Assembly (NCBI GenBank): GCA_947311845.1 | Contig: CAMZMU010000080.1 | Span: 18,169,144 to 18,233,143 of the forward strand | From: Poa pratensis | Lineage: Eukaryota > Streptophyta > Magnoliopsida > Poales > Poaceae | Length of the DNA stretch: 64,000 nt | Direction of reading: 5' to 3' | Shown: positions 1 through 11,479 of the stretch, one piece after another | Position numbering within the stretch: the first letter of the stretch is position 1 | How the letters are laid out: the number at the start of each line of letters is the position of its first letter | Notes under the pieces: model-generated | The model's database searches: none | What the model was told of the DNA's origin: nothing | What the model saw: only the letters and a program-made list of their open reading frames with translations | Program-made: the position numbers and the translations under genes

Positions 1-114
1 ATCCATATTAGTGGGCACAAGTTTATCTAGATACACATGTATCTAGTCTAAATACTTAACTAGATACATATGAATTTAGACAAAGCTATGCCAACTAATA
101 TGGATCGGAGGGAG
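1..114. mobile_element. Stowaway (Tc1/Mariner) MITE, left tip cut off by window edge
   Basis: The right end reads ATGGATCGGAGGGAG followed by TA (115-116), the classic Stowaway terminus and TA target. The window begins inside the matching left inverted repeat (ATCCATATTAGT), so only about nine terminal bases are missing. The interior is short, AT-rich and partly palindromic, with no coding capacity. Confidence 0.85.
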
Positions 115-116
115 TA

Positions 117-640
117 GTAAAATGTGTAGCAGACCCTTGAGCTTTTCCCGAGAGATCAAAGTCTCTAAACTCCTGATTTGCATTTTGAAGTCCTTATACT
201 CGTTGAGTGGGACAGTTAGGTCCCGAAGTAAATGGAGCACTATCAGTACAGGTTGACCGTATTCAACGTAGCATATTGACCCGGCCAACAGAGTCGTGTG
301 TGACACTTTGTAGGTGATGTAAACAAGCCACAATTTCCACCAAAGCATGTTTATTAATCCCATTTCACATTATATTCACCCACACCCGAAGTATCTCTAC
401 AGTCCCAAGGCGATCAGGTGCTACCGGCCAGAGGGAGTGACAGCAACGGCCTAGCTTGATTGTGTTGACTTGTGTTGAAAGACAACAGTATATCGCCATC
501 TGGACATGGCCAAACCACTGGATTGGCTACAAAGGTATGTTTGCAAACCCTTGAAGCTAGTTATAGAACATCTTTTGACGCAACATTTTCGATGGAAGTG
601 ATGAATGTCATTCATAGAGAAAATTCCAATAAGAGATGAC
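117..640. other. Intergenic, no gene seen
   Basis: AT-rich sequence with only short ORFs on both strands. I recognise no domain, terminal repeat or RNA gene here. It is probably decayed repeat DNA. Confidence 0.4.
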
Positions 641-1560
641 TGTGCGATAAATTTGTTTTGCACCTATTCCCCGAGGGAGAGAAAAGCAATCTCCCAAGGG
701 CACCAGCATTCAGACGCTGGTCTCCGGCGGCTCCCCTCCGCTGACGATCTTCTGGTCGCCAGGAGGGGTCATCGGAGTTTGGGTGTGCGGACGTGTGTAC
801 CTCTAAGGTTAGGTCCTCTACCGTTTAGGTTTTTGGCATTCGATGTCTTGGCTTCGGCAAAGGCGGCGACAATGATGAATAAAAGTGTTATAAATCCTTC
901 TCCGATGCGGTATTCTACTCTGTTGTCGTCGATGGATATGTGTGGTAGTCTGTTCAAAAGGGAATGGCATGGCGGGGCCAACATCCTTTTGGTGGACTTG
1001 TGTCCTCGGGTTCCGCCGTTGCGACGATGCTTGCTCCAGCGGCGAGCGGAGCTCGGGAAGTAGTTTAGGGGCGCGTGCCGATGGGAGTCGGTGTCGGTGA
1101 CAATTGTATGATGGTGAATCTTTTACCGTGTTCGTGGTTCGAGGCGGGCAGATATGATTTCATCCTCCGACATCATTGTGTGGGGAGCAAGATGTGGAGT
1201 TCGATGGCTTGTCCAAGATCTGATTCTTTCAATCGAAATGTATTTTCTTTTGGCGAACTATTTTGGAGATCTATAAAGCTACATATCGTCGATGGAGCCT
1301 CGTCGAACTCGGATAAAGAGGTGATATGTCCATTTTTTTGGGTGCCTGCTAAGATGGTGCCGGAGGCGAGTAACAGACATTGGTTTCGTGCTCAGTGGTT
1401 TCTTTGGTCTGAATTGTAATTTTCTTTATTAGCTGAGGGTCTTTGTTACTAAAGCTAGGTTTCTCGTATCTTTTCAGTTCTTGCCTGATCGGTATTGACG
1501 TGGCTTATAACTTGATTTTATTATACAAATGAGACATGTATTACCTGAAAAAAGGAAAAA
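640..1560 (+). mobile_element. Possible non-LTR (LINE-like) retroelement remnant
   Basis: A GC-rich beginning (about 680-1070) passes into an AT-rich, 3'-UTR-like end and finishes in an A-rich tail near 1531-1575. That polarity is typical of grass LINE 3' portions or processed retroposons. No reverse-transcriptase or endonuclease motif is readable, and no clean target duplication was found. The ORFs of 152 and 114 codons inside are not recognisable proteins. Confidence 0.35.
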
Positions 1561-1575
1561 TAAAAAATAAACTGA

Positions 1576-1934
1576 AAAGGCTAGTGAATAAAATTCCTTG
1601 AAAGAAAATGGGAGGAACGGGACTGGACGAGAGCAGCCGCGCGCTAAGCTGCTAGCGTACGTGTAGCCAGGCGGGTTTAAAACCCCAAGGCGTTCTCCTA
1701 GCACGGGACCATCGCGGCCGTCTAGGCACGAGCCGACGGCGCACATCTCTTTCCCTGCCACAGCGAGTAGTGAACACTGGTAATTATGGCATGTGAGAAG
1801 CTTCATCAATGGATAGATGGGGTTGCTGCTAGTGCTAGCGTATGTGGCCTTGGCGTTTACAGTTGGTGTCATGTCTCGTTGTCGCAGTGTGCCCCTGGCT
1901 TTGTGCTGCTACTGCCGCCGCAGCTGCATGGCAT
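1576..1934. other. Intergenic, nothing recognised
   Basis: Mixed-composition sequence with no convincing gene. A 352-codon plus-strand ORF starts here but continues into the retroposon at 1951, so it is composite and not credible. Confidence 0.4.
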
Positions 1935-1950
1935 GGCATTGACATCACTT

Positions 1951-2682
1951 TTTTTTGAATTTTCTACGTATATTAATCAACAGAGTACCACATACAGCGT
2001 ACATAGTACGAACAGCAAGTACAAATTGAAATACGTAGAGGAAGCAGAACCATGGGGAGCAACAGCAGCATCGCCGGCGTCGAGGTCGAGGGTCGCCGTC
2101 CACCAAACCATCCACTGCCCGAGAGGACCTTCACAGTTGAATCGCGCCGCAGGGCCTGACTCCCACACGGACACGGCCCGACGACCGTGTGCGGCGGAGC
2201 TTGGGGCGATGAAGAGCACGGCGCATCCCCTCCCGCACCTGCAACACCTCCTTGCCGCAGCCATCCTCGAGCTCGACGCAGATCGACGCCGCGAAGCCCA
2301 CCTGGCCCTGTCACCCACCGGCCAGATCCGCCGCCTCGGATCCAGCGGTAGGCGGGAGAACTCGACCACCGCACCGGGCCCCGAGCTCCCGCAAGTCAGC
2401 CACCTCGCGTCGAAGCCCCACCGGAGCTCCTCCGCCGGAGAGGAAGGTCGCCGACACCAAACACCACACCGGCCGCTCCGCCGTCTCCCCAGCGCCGCCG
2501 GCGGGTACCTACCCACCCCTACTCTATATACACGAGGAGATCCGGGGATTCCCCACCCCATCCGCCGCCGGAGCGGTCGGGGGGAGAGGGATCCCACGGA
2601 TCCGCGGCGGCGAGAGTGTGGCGAGCAAGTGGTTCCAGAAAAATCGCCCCTCCTTCACTGTAGCGGGGAAGGAGGAAGAAAC
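1951..2682 (-). mobile_element. Short poly(A) retroposon with 16-bp TSD
   Basis: The insert begins with a T-run on the plus strand (poly-A on the minus strand). It is flanked by a perfect 16-bp direct repeat, GGCATTGACATCACTT, at 1935-1950 and 2683-2698, the hallmark of LINE-mediated insertion. The GC-rich 5' half (right side, 2300-2680) resembles 57430-57615, which also ends near a CACTGTAGCGGG motif, so the two probably share a 5' terminus. The minus strand has a 206-codon ORF (2597-1977) that is Arg/Ser-rich and matches no family I know. It could be a SINE-like or internally deleted LINE. Confidence 0.7.
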
Positions 2683-2698
2683 GGCATTGACATCACTT

Positions 2699-3400
2699 GG
2701 TCTAGAACCTGTCAGGCTTTGCATGATGATCACCAGGCTTTGGAGGCATGGATCGACCCCCTCACTAGAAGTGTAGCAATCAAAACATCACTTTCATCAT
2801 CGGGCAATTTTTCAGACGATGATGTATACAAGATGTTGTTGTAAAAATACTCATTCAAGCTATCCGCCATGAAGAGATGGTGAATTTGTACCTCACAAAC
2901 ACCTCGGACAAATGGCCGAACGCCTTGTGGGCGCTGTCGGTCGTGGTCGTGGATGAGACTCCGAAGGTTTCCGGCGGCAGGGCTGTCAAACTCAACGTTC
3001 TACGGCGGAGTCTATGGCGGTGGTGGCGACGGGCCGGCGGGGCTGGTGGGGAGGGGGTGGCGAAGAGGACGGATGTGGGCTGGCGACAGCGAGAGGAGGG
3101 GAGGAGGAGCTAGGGCGAGAGGAGGGCGGAGGAGCTAGGGCGAGAGGAGGGGCAACTGGTTGCGTTTGTGCCACTTGTGGGTGGGTCAAGGGAGGACACA
3201 ACGGCCGTCTCCGCGCGTCCGAAGCGGACGCAAACCCGGCTCAATTTTGAACCGAAAATGGGTCCGCACGGACACCTGTCCGTCTGCATCACCATGTTGG
3301 GCCATTGTCTTTGCCCGTGCGGATAGAAACGAACACAGACGGACAAAATGGGTCGGCGAGTTGGATTTGCTCTAGGGAGCAGGCTGAAATTTGTGATTGT
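2699..3400. other. GC-rich repeat remnant, possibly TIR DNA transposon
   Basis: The part from about 3160 to 3380 is rich in CGGACG/CGTCCG words on both strands, as at the ends of several grass TIR elements. I could not find a matching second end. No gene is supported. The GC-rich overlapping ORFs lie on both strands and look like composition artefacts. Confidence 0.3.
3093..3152. repeat. Two-copy ~29-bp tandem repeat
   Basis: A purine-rich unit containing GGAGGAGCTAGGGCGAGAGG is present twice in direct succession. Confidence 0.7.
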
Positions 3401-3760
3401 TTCGGATCTATCATAATTTGGCTAAGATACTGGAGTTGGATGTATCATAACGGGATCGTATGGATTTCGGATGCACTTGATTGATGGCGATCGTTCGGGC
3501 TATATTCAACCAGGGTGGTTGGTGGCATGCTAATCGGATTCAAGATTCTTAGAGTGTTTTCGTATTCGATGTTTCGTTGGTTGATTCATACAACCACATT
3601 GTGTGATTAGTGAATTGTAATCCTTTGATTTAAAACTTGGTAATAAAAACAGGGCTATGTGCATCATTCTCGATGCAAAGGCCTGGGTCAACTCCCATGT
3701 CGAAACGAAAAAACATCTTATCCCCCGAAGTGAGCCTTTTAATATATGATTAAAGGAACT
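3400..3760 (+). mobile_element. Possible LINE 3'-end remnant
   Basis: A TG-rich 3'-UTR-like stretch ends with GTGCATC...GATGCAAAGGCC, a small inverted repeat near 3658-3685. It is followed by A-rich sequence at 3705-3716. Hairpins of this type sit at the 3' ends of many grass LINE/SINE families. No coding region is attached. Confidence 0.35.
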
Positions 3761-4440
3761 AAGGTTTTCTTCGGATATTTGTGTCATGAAAGTCCCCTTA
3801 ATGATGGAAGATATACGGCTTGTGGACCCCAAAATGGATAAGAGAAAAGAAGACGACATCCAATATGAGAACAAAATCTTTTCATTTATGATTTGGTGAC
3901 ATTATCACATTGAATTAGAGGGATGCCTTAGTATTAAGAAGGATTCGACCAAAAGCGCCTAAGACAAAGAAACGGCAAAGTGCCACAACGTGTATCTCGC
4001 CTAAAATCATTCTTGAATACCCCTATACTTTGAGCTCAAAGAAAATATGAAGGTCCGGAAGTGCAAAAAACAGACTCACAAATCTAGAGTATACATGGAG
4101 GTCCGGATTAGGATGATTATATCCAAATTTGTTGATTTCTTCTCTAGACAGCCTCACAACTTTGTGTGTTAGAAGGTCCAGTTTTTTACGCCATTCTTTT
4201 GAGCTCTAATCCCCTCCTCATAAAAACCCAAGTTTCAAATTTTTAGCGAGGAAAATAGATATTTGAGCATATATCCTACCGAGCGGAACTTCGATCTCCC
4301 TACGAGTATTCCTCGAATTTCCTGGCCAATTGGCATCTCACGACATCATTCTAGCTTGTAAATTTACCCATAGAAGTTTGTAAAGGTTGTTGATCACCTC
4401 AAAATCCACTCGGTGAAGAAATTGGGGCCTGTTGTGATCA
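3761..4440. other. Intergenic, no gene seen
   Basis: Only short ORFs and no motif I can identify. Confidence 0.4.
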
Positions 4441-4443
4441 CTA

Positions 4444-4612
4444 TTCAAGATATCTTCCGATATTCTGATAAATCGGCCGATATATCGCTTTTCAGTGTCT
4501 GAACGATAAGATAAATAGGCCGATAAATCGACCGATATGCCGATAAGTCGGCCGATATGCCGATAAACCGACCGATTTACCCCTTATTTTGGGTCGACCG
4601 ATAAGTTCCTGA
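4444..4612. repeat. Degenerate GATAA/TCGGCCGATA short-period repeat
   Basis: Variants of GATAAnTCGGCCGATAT recur several times with small gaps. The core TCGGCCGA is self-complementary, so the tract can form many local hairpins. Its origin is unknown. It ends about 80 bp left of the solo LTR. Confidence 0.65.
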
Positions 4613-5267
4613 TAAGCGATATCCCCAACATTGGTTGTGATTGACATGGCTTTGTGTCCACGCCTCTCCAATGGAACATAGTACTGTCCAAGTGTCGTGG
4701 GGATGAACCCCGGGTGGCCAAAGACCCACAGAAGATCCTACAAAAATGCAAACGAGGTATCGAAGATCGGCTTCCGGCTACCGCGCCCCGGCCGGCTGCC
4801 CCATGCAGCCGACCACGAAGCGCCATCCGGCGCCCAGCCGGCTCCGCCTGGCTGATTGTGCTCTGCTAGCTAGCATAGGCAAAAGCAAGCCCCGAGTTCT
4901 ACGTCATCCATGACCCTCCACTCCGATGGGACATCGCGAAGGGTGTCCGCCGTACTCGACACTACTAGAAACAGGACCATTAGTCCCGGGTGGTAGGGGC
5001 CTCTGGTACCGGATTCCCACCCGGGACGCCGGATTCGGGACTAGATCCCCCCCCCTCTAGTCCCGGGTGGCTTACAACCCCGGACTAGAGAGCTCCACGC
5101 GGGGCGCTGACACCGCGCGTGGTCGAGGACCTCAAGTCCCGGCTCGTAATATGACCTGGGACTAGAGACCCTTTTTTCCAAAATATTTTTTTTTTTGAAA
5201 TTTTTCGATTTTTTTTATTTTTCTCTATATTTCAAAAATTTGAATTATTTGTCAGTTTAATCTCTAA

Positions 5268-5474
5268 TCGCCCCTCCCAGCACGCTTTGCCCCCATCCTC
5301 GCACTACTGATCAAACTTCCCGATCGGTCTCGCCCCCAATATCAAGTCCTAGCACGCTTTGCCCCATCCTCGCACTAGTGATCAAACTTCCTGATCGGTA
5401 TCGCCCCTAATATCAAGTCCCAACACGCTTTGTCCCCATCCTCGCACTAGTGATCAAACTTCCCGATCGGTCAC
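5268..5474. repeat. CACTA subterminal tandem repeat, three copies of ~71 bp
   Basis: A unit built around CACGCTTTG, CATCCTCGCACTA and ATCAAACTTCC recurs at periods of 72 and 71 bp (core at 5281, 5353, 5424). Element D inserted directly after the third copy. Such arrays are where CACTA transposases bind in known elements. That role is inferred here. Confidence 0.8.
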
Positions 5475-7014
5475 TGATGACTCCCAAGTGCAGGAGATCG
5501 TTGAAGTCTTCGCTGTGTTAGTATTAGTATCGATCCCACGAGGAGTAGAAGGTATAAGTATTTATCCTCTCAAATAAGAGTGTCACTTCTCTTATTATCT
5601 ATGCACTAGACAAACTAAAATGATGCAAGTGTTTTTGGGTTTTTTGGTGTAGAGAATGCAAAGCTGAAAATAAAATATGATGAGTGAAAGCTCTCAAAGA
5701 GAGAGAAAGCCCAATCCCCTATGCAGCAAGAGAACAAGCTTGAGTGGTGTTTCTTATGCGTGGAAAACGTTCCCAAGGGCTACATGGATTTCATGGCAAA
5801 AATATTTCTAGAACAACAAGGTAAACATTTTGTCAAGTTTTAATCTTCTTTGAACGGAGCCATAATTAGGTGTAGCTAAATAAATAAACTAAACCCCTTA
5901 TGAAGGATCATGTGGCCAAGTAAATGACTGCACAAGATTTATTAAGACAAAAAGTCCCACCATAGCATTACACTCTAAGGTCCCCGATATAAATCTCCTC
6001 CTAATGTAACTTCATGACTCGGTCAAGGGTTTACGTGTCCTCCCAAGTATCCCTCAATCCATTACACTAGTGTGAAACACCTTCATGCATTACTCAATGT
6101 ATGGTGCACTTCATACATTGTACATCAAGACAATCATAAAAGATAAAAACTTGACCAAATACTCAATACATGTTAAGTAGAAATCATTGATAATCCATCC
6201 TATGCCAACAGGAACATGAGAGAACTACTGACAACGCGAAGACATGGTATGATTCAATGGTATAAGTGATACAACACAATCTGAAAATATAATCTCCCCA
6301 CTAAACAATGACAAGTAACAATTCACAAACATGTAGAATAGTACTTAGACAATAGCTAGGGTTCGAACAATCTCAAACTATGAGGGGGATGAAGTGGATC
6401 ACGAAGATGGTGATGGAGATGGTGCTGGTCTTCACGGTGGTGATGATGGAGACTTCTGGAGGGGGATGGAGGAGCCTTCCGGAGGTGATTCCGGCGGCGT
6501 TTCCCCCCTCCGATCTTCTCCGGCGGCAGCCTTCTGTCTCCTGTTTCTTGGTTTTGTGTTTCTCCGCCGCCTCCTCGCGAAACTCCTCGGGGGACTATTT
6601 TTATAGACGTTTTTAAGTCAAGACGGAGTCGGTGGAAGAAAGATCGACGACAACGGAGCTCCGAGGGGGAAAATAGGTGGGCCCACGCGGCCTAGGGTTT
6701 TGGCCGCGTGGGGCCCTCTATTTCCCAGCTGGTTGGGCTTCTGGTCTTCATTTTTAGCCCATTGCGTTCGTCTCGAAAATTCTGAACCGTGCTCTCTGAC
6801 CTTGCCCTTTTTGGAGTCCCGAAGCTCCCGGAAAGTCTGAAACACTAAAAAAAGACGTTTTCTGGAAAACAGGGTTAATTCCAAATAAATAGGGGAACTT
6901 GTGAATTATTCCCAAAATCATTATAAATCATTTATATAACCCTTATATGATGCAAATATGATTGGAATATGAATAAAATAATGCAAAGATCATGTATGCA
7001 TTTTACATGCATCA
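5475..7014 (-). repeat. Element D left LTR (3' LTR)
   Basis: 1540 bp, matching 39245-40782 nearly base for base. On the minus strand a GC palindrome (6679-6715) lies about 70 bp ahead of a TATA box (CTATAAAAATAG, 6606-6595). Confidence 0.93.
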
Positions 7015-7015
7015 G

Positions 7016-7028
7016 CATCCCCAAGCTT
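7016..7028 (-). other. Element D 3' polypurine tract
   Basis: AAGCTTGGGGATG on the minus strand, one base from the 3' LTR. It is the expected plus-strand primer. Identical 13-mers occur inside the element at 36890-36902 and 38541-38553. Confidence 0.8.
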
Positions 7029-7032
7029 AACC

Positions 7033-7052
7033 CATGCTCGTCCTCGAGTATG
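7033..7052 (-). other. AGGA-loop hairpin beside element D PPT
   Basis: On the minus strand, arms CATACTCG and CGAGCATG (7 of 8 pairs) close an AGGA loop. The same structure with different arm bases sits next to the PPT in elements A and B. Confidence 0.6.
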
Positions 7053-8456
7053 AAGGTGATAAAACTAACATGGACTTTGCATTTCAATACTATCAATGGA
7101 TATCAAAGATTATTACTATTGTTACATATAGTCAAATTATTCAATCTTAAAAAGGAGTAGCAATATGCAAGATAGTTTATGAAGTGATATCAAGTATTCA
7201 ATGCAGGGATGTTCAATGATAGTTCACAAAGTGTAACATAACAGATATAGTAGTATGGACCACATGTATGCATAATGATAAGTATGGACATCCTACATTG
7301 GTCATAGAGTGATGATGAAAATCTGAATATGATAGGTGGACACTTTGGAAAGATGTATATATGAGTAGAGGTAAAACATGAATAAGTTTCATCTAACTTC
7401 TGAACTTCTCTACTTAAGTTAATGATTGTAATATGGTAATCCTTTGTGTCAAGCTCTCATTGCCCCTATCATAGCATCTTGAATGATTAAGTTTAAAGTG
7501 AAAGCAAATATGAGTAATGTGCTTGACAAAGTAAAGGTTGAAAGTCTCATGCCCCTTGAATACGAGTACCTACTCCATGTGTTACTCAACTCGGAAAACA
7601 AAGCAAGTTCAATTTAAATATCATTGTAAGTAAAATAGTATCATCAAGAGCGTCAACTGGGGTACCTCTTGTCCCAGGATATGGAACAAGCCCATATCAA
7701 AATGACAAGACAAACAAACATAATGAAAAATCTCAACACCCTTTTTATTTACCATTGGATAGCTTTTTATTGTAAGGTGTATCACAGACGGTTCACCATA
7801 GCATGTAAGTAAATTTCCACCATGAATGATGCATGGCTTAGATTAGCGGCCCAGGCGTCTCTCTAACCATTTATACAAACTCATTTAAACCTACTCCATT
7901 TCCTCATTTATTTCACCCATGGTAAGCATCCATAAACAAAAGTACATGACATCAACTAAATATAAATGAGTGCAATGTTGAAAGCATTCCATGTGACAGC
8001 ACATTTCTGCTAACTCTCAACCAAAGACATTTGTCAAGCTCATAACATCATAATTTTAATCACAATGGGTCATGTTTTATTTATGCAATAAAAGTAAAGT
8101 GTGCATCAAGTTCGTGAGAGCTATATAACCAACTTTTCCCATAACAATCAACAACATAAGCATTTTAATTCAGAGGTATAGATAATACAAAATAACATGA
8201 TAAACAACCTCGGAATAGCATAAAGCTAATAGGTAGATATGGTGGACTCACTGGAAAAACTTTGGTTGAAGGCGTTGGAAACAAGTTTTTATTTGTTGGA
8301 ATTTCTGGGCTAGCAAGAGGGAGAAAGTTGACCATCTAGATGCATGCATGAGTGTCCATAGAACTAACTAATCCATGTTAAACCAAGTAAAATAACAATC
8401 AGCACCAAAACATGAATAAGTTATACCTCTTCAAAAAGGATTTGCAAACTATTACT
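7053..8456 (-). other. Element D 3' untranslated interior
   Basis: AT-rich, with no ORF longer than about 60 codons. It is part of D's interior left of the A insertion. I recognise no function. Confidence 0.6.
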
Positions 8457-9808
8457 TGATACCCACAAGTATAGGGGATCGCTGAAGTCTTCGTTGGGAA
8501 GTATTACCCAAATTTATAGTTCGACTCGATGGGAACACAAGAATATCAATAAGACCTTGGCAATTGAGGCGTCACTCTCAACCACACCTGTATATCAATA
8601 ACTTGCAGCAGTAATAGTGATGGCAGTAGTATGATTCAAGCAGAACAGTAGCAGTGAACAAGTGTTTCCCAGTTTTCACCGGAAAAGTGAAAGTGTAACT
8701 CAGAGATTCAAACGTAGGCATGAGGTGATAGCGGGGTGTTGCAAGAATGAGATTGATCATATAATAAGAAACAAATAACAATGGGACCTATCTCTAACTC
8801 CGATATATGTAGGTATGTGTTCCATATTTAGTTGTGCGTACTAACCAAGAGAATTTGCACAACATCTATTGTCCAACCTGCCCATTTCACCGGGGCCAAC
8901 TTGGAACTACAGGTAATTAAGGTCTACCCTTTCGAATAGACCGGAACAATGCATTAACACTTCATGAACACATAGAATCCTCAAACTAAAACATCTCCCC
9001 CTTGTTTTCCCTATATGTCACGTTTAGGGTTCGCAGGTTCAACATAATAGCAGGTGATACACTTTGCAGATAAATACCAAACTCAAATATATGATGGGGC
9101 AATATAAGTTCAGTACTGAAATCATGCCACTCGGGCCCTAGTAGCAAGCATTAAACATAGCAAGAGTGCATCAACACAATACAAAAGTATCCTCAAGATA
9201 AAACCCTAAAATCCCGAACAACGGGTAGCATTACATGATCAATCTCATCCAATCCCCATCCACCTCACATGCCTACAGCGGACTACTCACACATGGTGAT
9301 GGAGAGGGAGCTCATGGTCGATGGAGATGAAGGCGGTGAAGATGGCGGTGAAGACGGTCTCCGGATCCCTCCACCGGAGGAGAAATCCTGGATCAATCTG
9401 TCCCCGAAACGAAGATCGTGATGGTGGCGGCGTGTTTTCGCGAAAGCTCCTCTCCTCCTAGGGCAAGCACTTTTTCGTATATATGAGGGGGTACGTCGAA
9501 GACCGAAGGCGAGGCGGCGCCCGAGGCCCATTTGGGCTGGGCCCACGCGGCCAGGTACAGGGGCCGCGTGGGACCCACCCATTTGGCCCTCGAGCGCTTC
9601 CTCGTGTCCATCTTTTGTCCATTGTCCTTCTTTTCCATAAAAATTGACGTGGTAATTTTCCCCGATTTTATTTCCTGCAGAAATAGCCAGAAAAGAGACT
9701 TTGCTAAAAACAGCGTCAGATTCAGCAGTTTTATTCAAATATGGGAAGATTCCGGAGCAAATTATGAGGCAAAGTGCTTGGAAAAGTAGATGCATTTTGG
9801 ATGCATCA
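8457..9808 (-). repeat. Element A left LTR (3' LTR)
   Basis: 1352 bp, same length as 35259-36610 and about 98% alike by eye. GC palindrome CCCACGCGGCC / GGCCGCGTGGG at 9542-9572. A TATA-like CATATATAC (minus strand, 9485-9477) follows about 57 bp downstream. Confidence 0.92.
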
Positions 9809-9809
9809 G

Positions 9810-9822
9810 CTCCCCCAAGCTT
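9810..9822 (-). other. Element A 3' polypurine tract
   Basis: AAGCTTGGGGGAG on the minus strand, immediately before the 3' LTR. It is repeated exactly at 11458-11470 and 15198-15210. Confidence 0.8.
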
Positions 9823-9827
9823 AGCTC

Positions 9828-9847
9828 GTTGTTTGTCCTCGAACAAC
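9828..9847 (-). other. AGGA-loop hairpin beside element A PPT
   Basis: On the minus strand GTTGTTCG and CAAACAAC pair at 7 of 8 positions around AGGA. The arms are unrelated in sequence to those of B but sit at the same distance from the PPT. Confidence 0.6.
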
Positions 9848-11457
9848 TCAAACGTAGTGCAGAAGCGATAAAAGACTTTGACAAGAACTTTGCATTGCAT
9901 ATGTAACACAATTTAATATCAACAAGCATTCAAAGCATAGCTTCAACAACAAATGATAAGATGTTAGCAAAGGTATATCTAATCAATGTTAAAGCATTTA
10001 TATTTGTTGCAAGAGAGATATTATGTAGAGTCAATACTTGGATGAGTTTGCTCAACTGTAGAAATAAACAAAGGTTCTTGCATCGCTAATGATTGAATCA
10101 TGACAAGACTTTTGAGGTCTTTTGATTCTTTCTTTTGTTACCTGGTGAAATCATTGTGCTTACAACCTTGCTCTTAGTTTTAGCAAACCATTTGATATTA
10201 CTGACATGACTCATATGCTTGACCGACTAATGGTTGAAAACCTCATGCCCCGTGAATACGAGTACCTACACCATGGCTACTCAACTTGGGTCACTAAGCA
10301 AGTTCGAAATTTTCAGTCATTGCAAGTAATAAAAGCGTCATCAAGAGCGTCAACTGGGGTACCTCTTGTCCCAGGACATGGACAAGCCCATGTCCAAACA
10401 ACAAGACAAACAGACAATGAACAATCTCAGCACTCTTTTATTTACCATTTGCATAGCTTTTTATTATGAAGTGCATCACTGAATGTCCACCATGGTGCGC
10501 TGTAAATTTCCACCATGAATGATGCATGGCTTAAGTTGGCGGCCCAGGCGTCTCTCTAGCCAATTATTCTTACTCATCAAACTTGCTAAGTTTCCGCTTT
10601 CATTTCGCACATGATAAGCATCCATAAACAAAAGTACATGATATCAACTGAATATATTTTAGTGCAATGTTGAAAGCTTTACATGTGTCAGCACATTTCA
10701 GCTAACTCCCAACCACTAAACCTGTCAAGCATACAACTTCATGTTTATTATTTGAAAGATTATTTTACTTTCTATTGGTTGGCAAGTTTAGTAAGCACAA
10801 TGGGATGCGTAGACCTTTGTTTAGAGCTACAATTATTCAATCCACAACCAAGTATTGTCACTAAATAAAATTTCACTTGCATCATCATATAACATACTAG
10901 AACATGGAGAAGATAAACATTTGCTACCATTTCTCTAGATGTTGAAGAAACTATGATGTGCTCACTTGCTGTTATTAAAGAGTCCACATAAACACGGCAA
11001 AGGTGTCATACCTTTCATCCACTTCATGCACATCAACTCATCATCGTTGTTCTCCTCTCCCAACTTGAACTGCACAATAAAAACTCAAATCTGCCAGAAA
11101 ATGTCACTGCATACAGTACTGTTTTTACCCTACCTAGACACCTCAGAAAAATCTCATATTTTACGTGTGTGAGGTTATGATGTGTTGCAGCAGTGGTTAA
11201 AATTTCAGCTCAATCGGAGTTACAGAGAAAAAATGAAAAATAAAACAGCGAGCAGATTTCAGCAATTTCTGCACCTCCGTTTTTGCGTTTGTTTCAAGAA
11301 AACGAAAATTTTTTGTTATTTTTCGTTCTAAGAAACAAAAACAAACAACCAGAAGTAAAAGAAACAAATAAAATCTTTTTGTGTTTTTGTGTTTTCAAGA
11401 AACTTATCATAGCAATATAACGGTGATATAAAACAATGAATGGAGAGTAAGAGAGTA
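9848..11457 (-). other. Element A 3' untranslated interior
   Basis: AT-rich, with no credible ORF. Parts resemble D's interior at 7550-8180 (for example GTACCTCTTGTCCCAGGA and the GCGGCCCAGGCGTCTCTCT block), showing that A and D share a 3' non-coding ancestry. Confidence 0.6.
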
Positions 11458-11470
11458 CTCCCCCAAGCTT
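11458..11470 (-). other. Internal PPT copy in element A (1)
   Basis: Exact 13-mer AAGCTTGGGGGAG on the minus strand, just 3' of the third ORF. Confidence 0.7.
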
Positions 11471-11479
11471 GCGATCAAG

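Noticed and set aside
1786..2844. 352-codon plus-strand ORF
   Set aside because: It crosses the junction and target duplication of the retroposon at 1951-2682, has no recognisable domain and reads as a GC-rich chance ORF.
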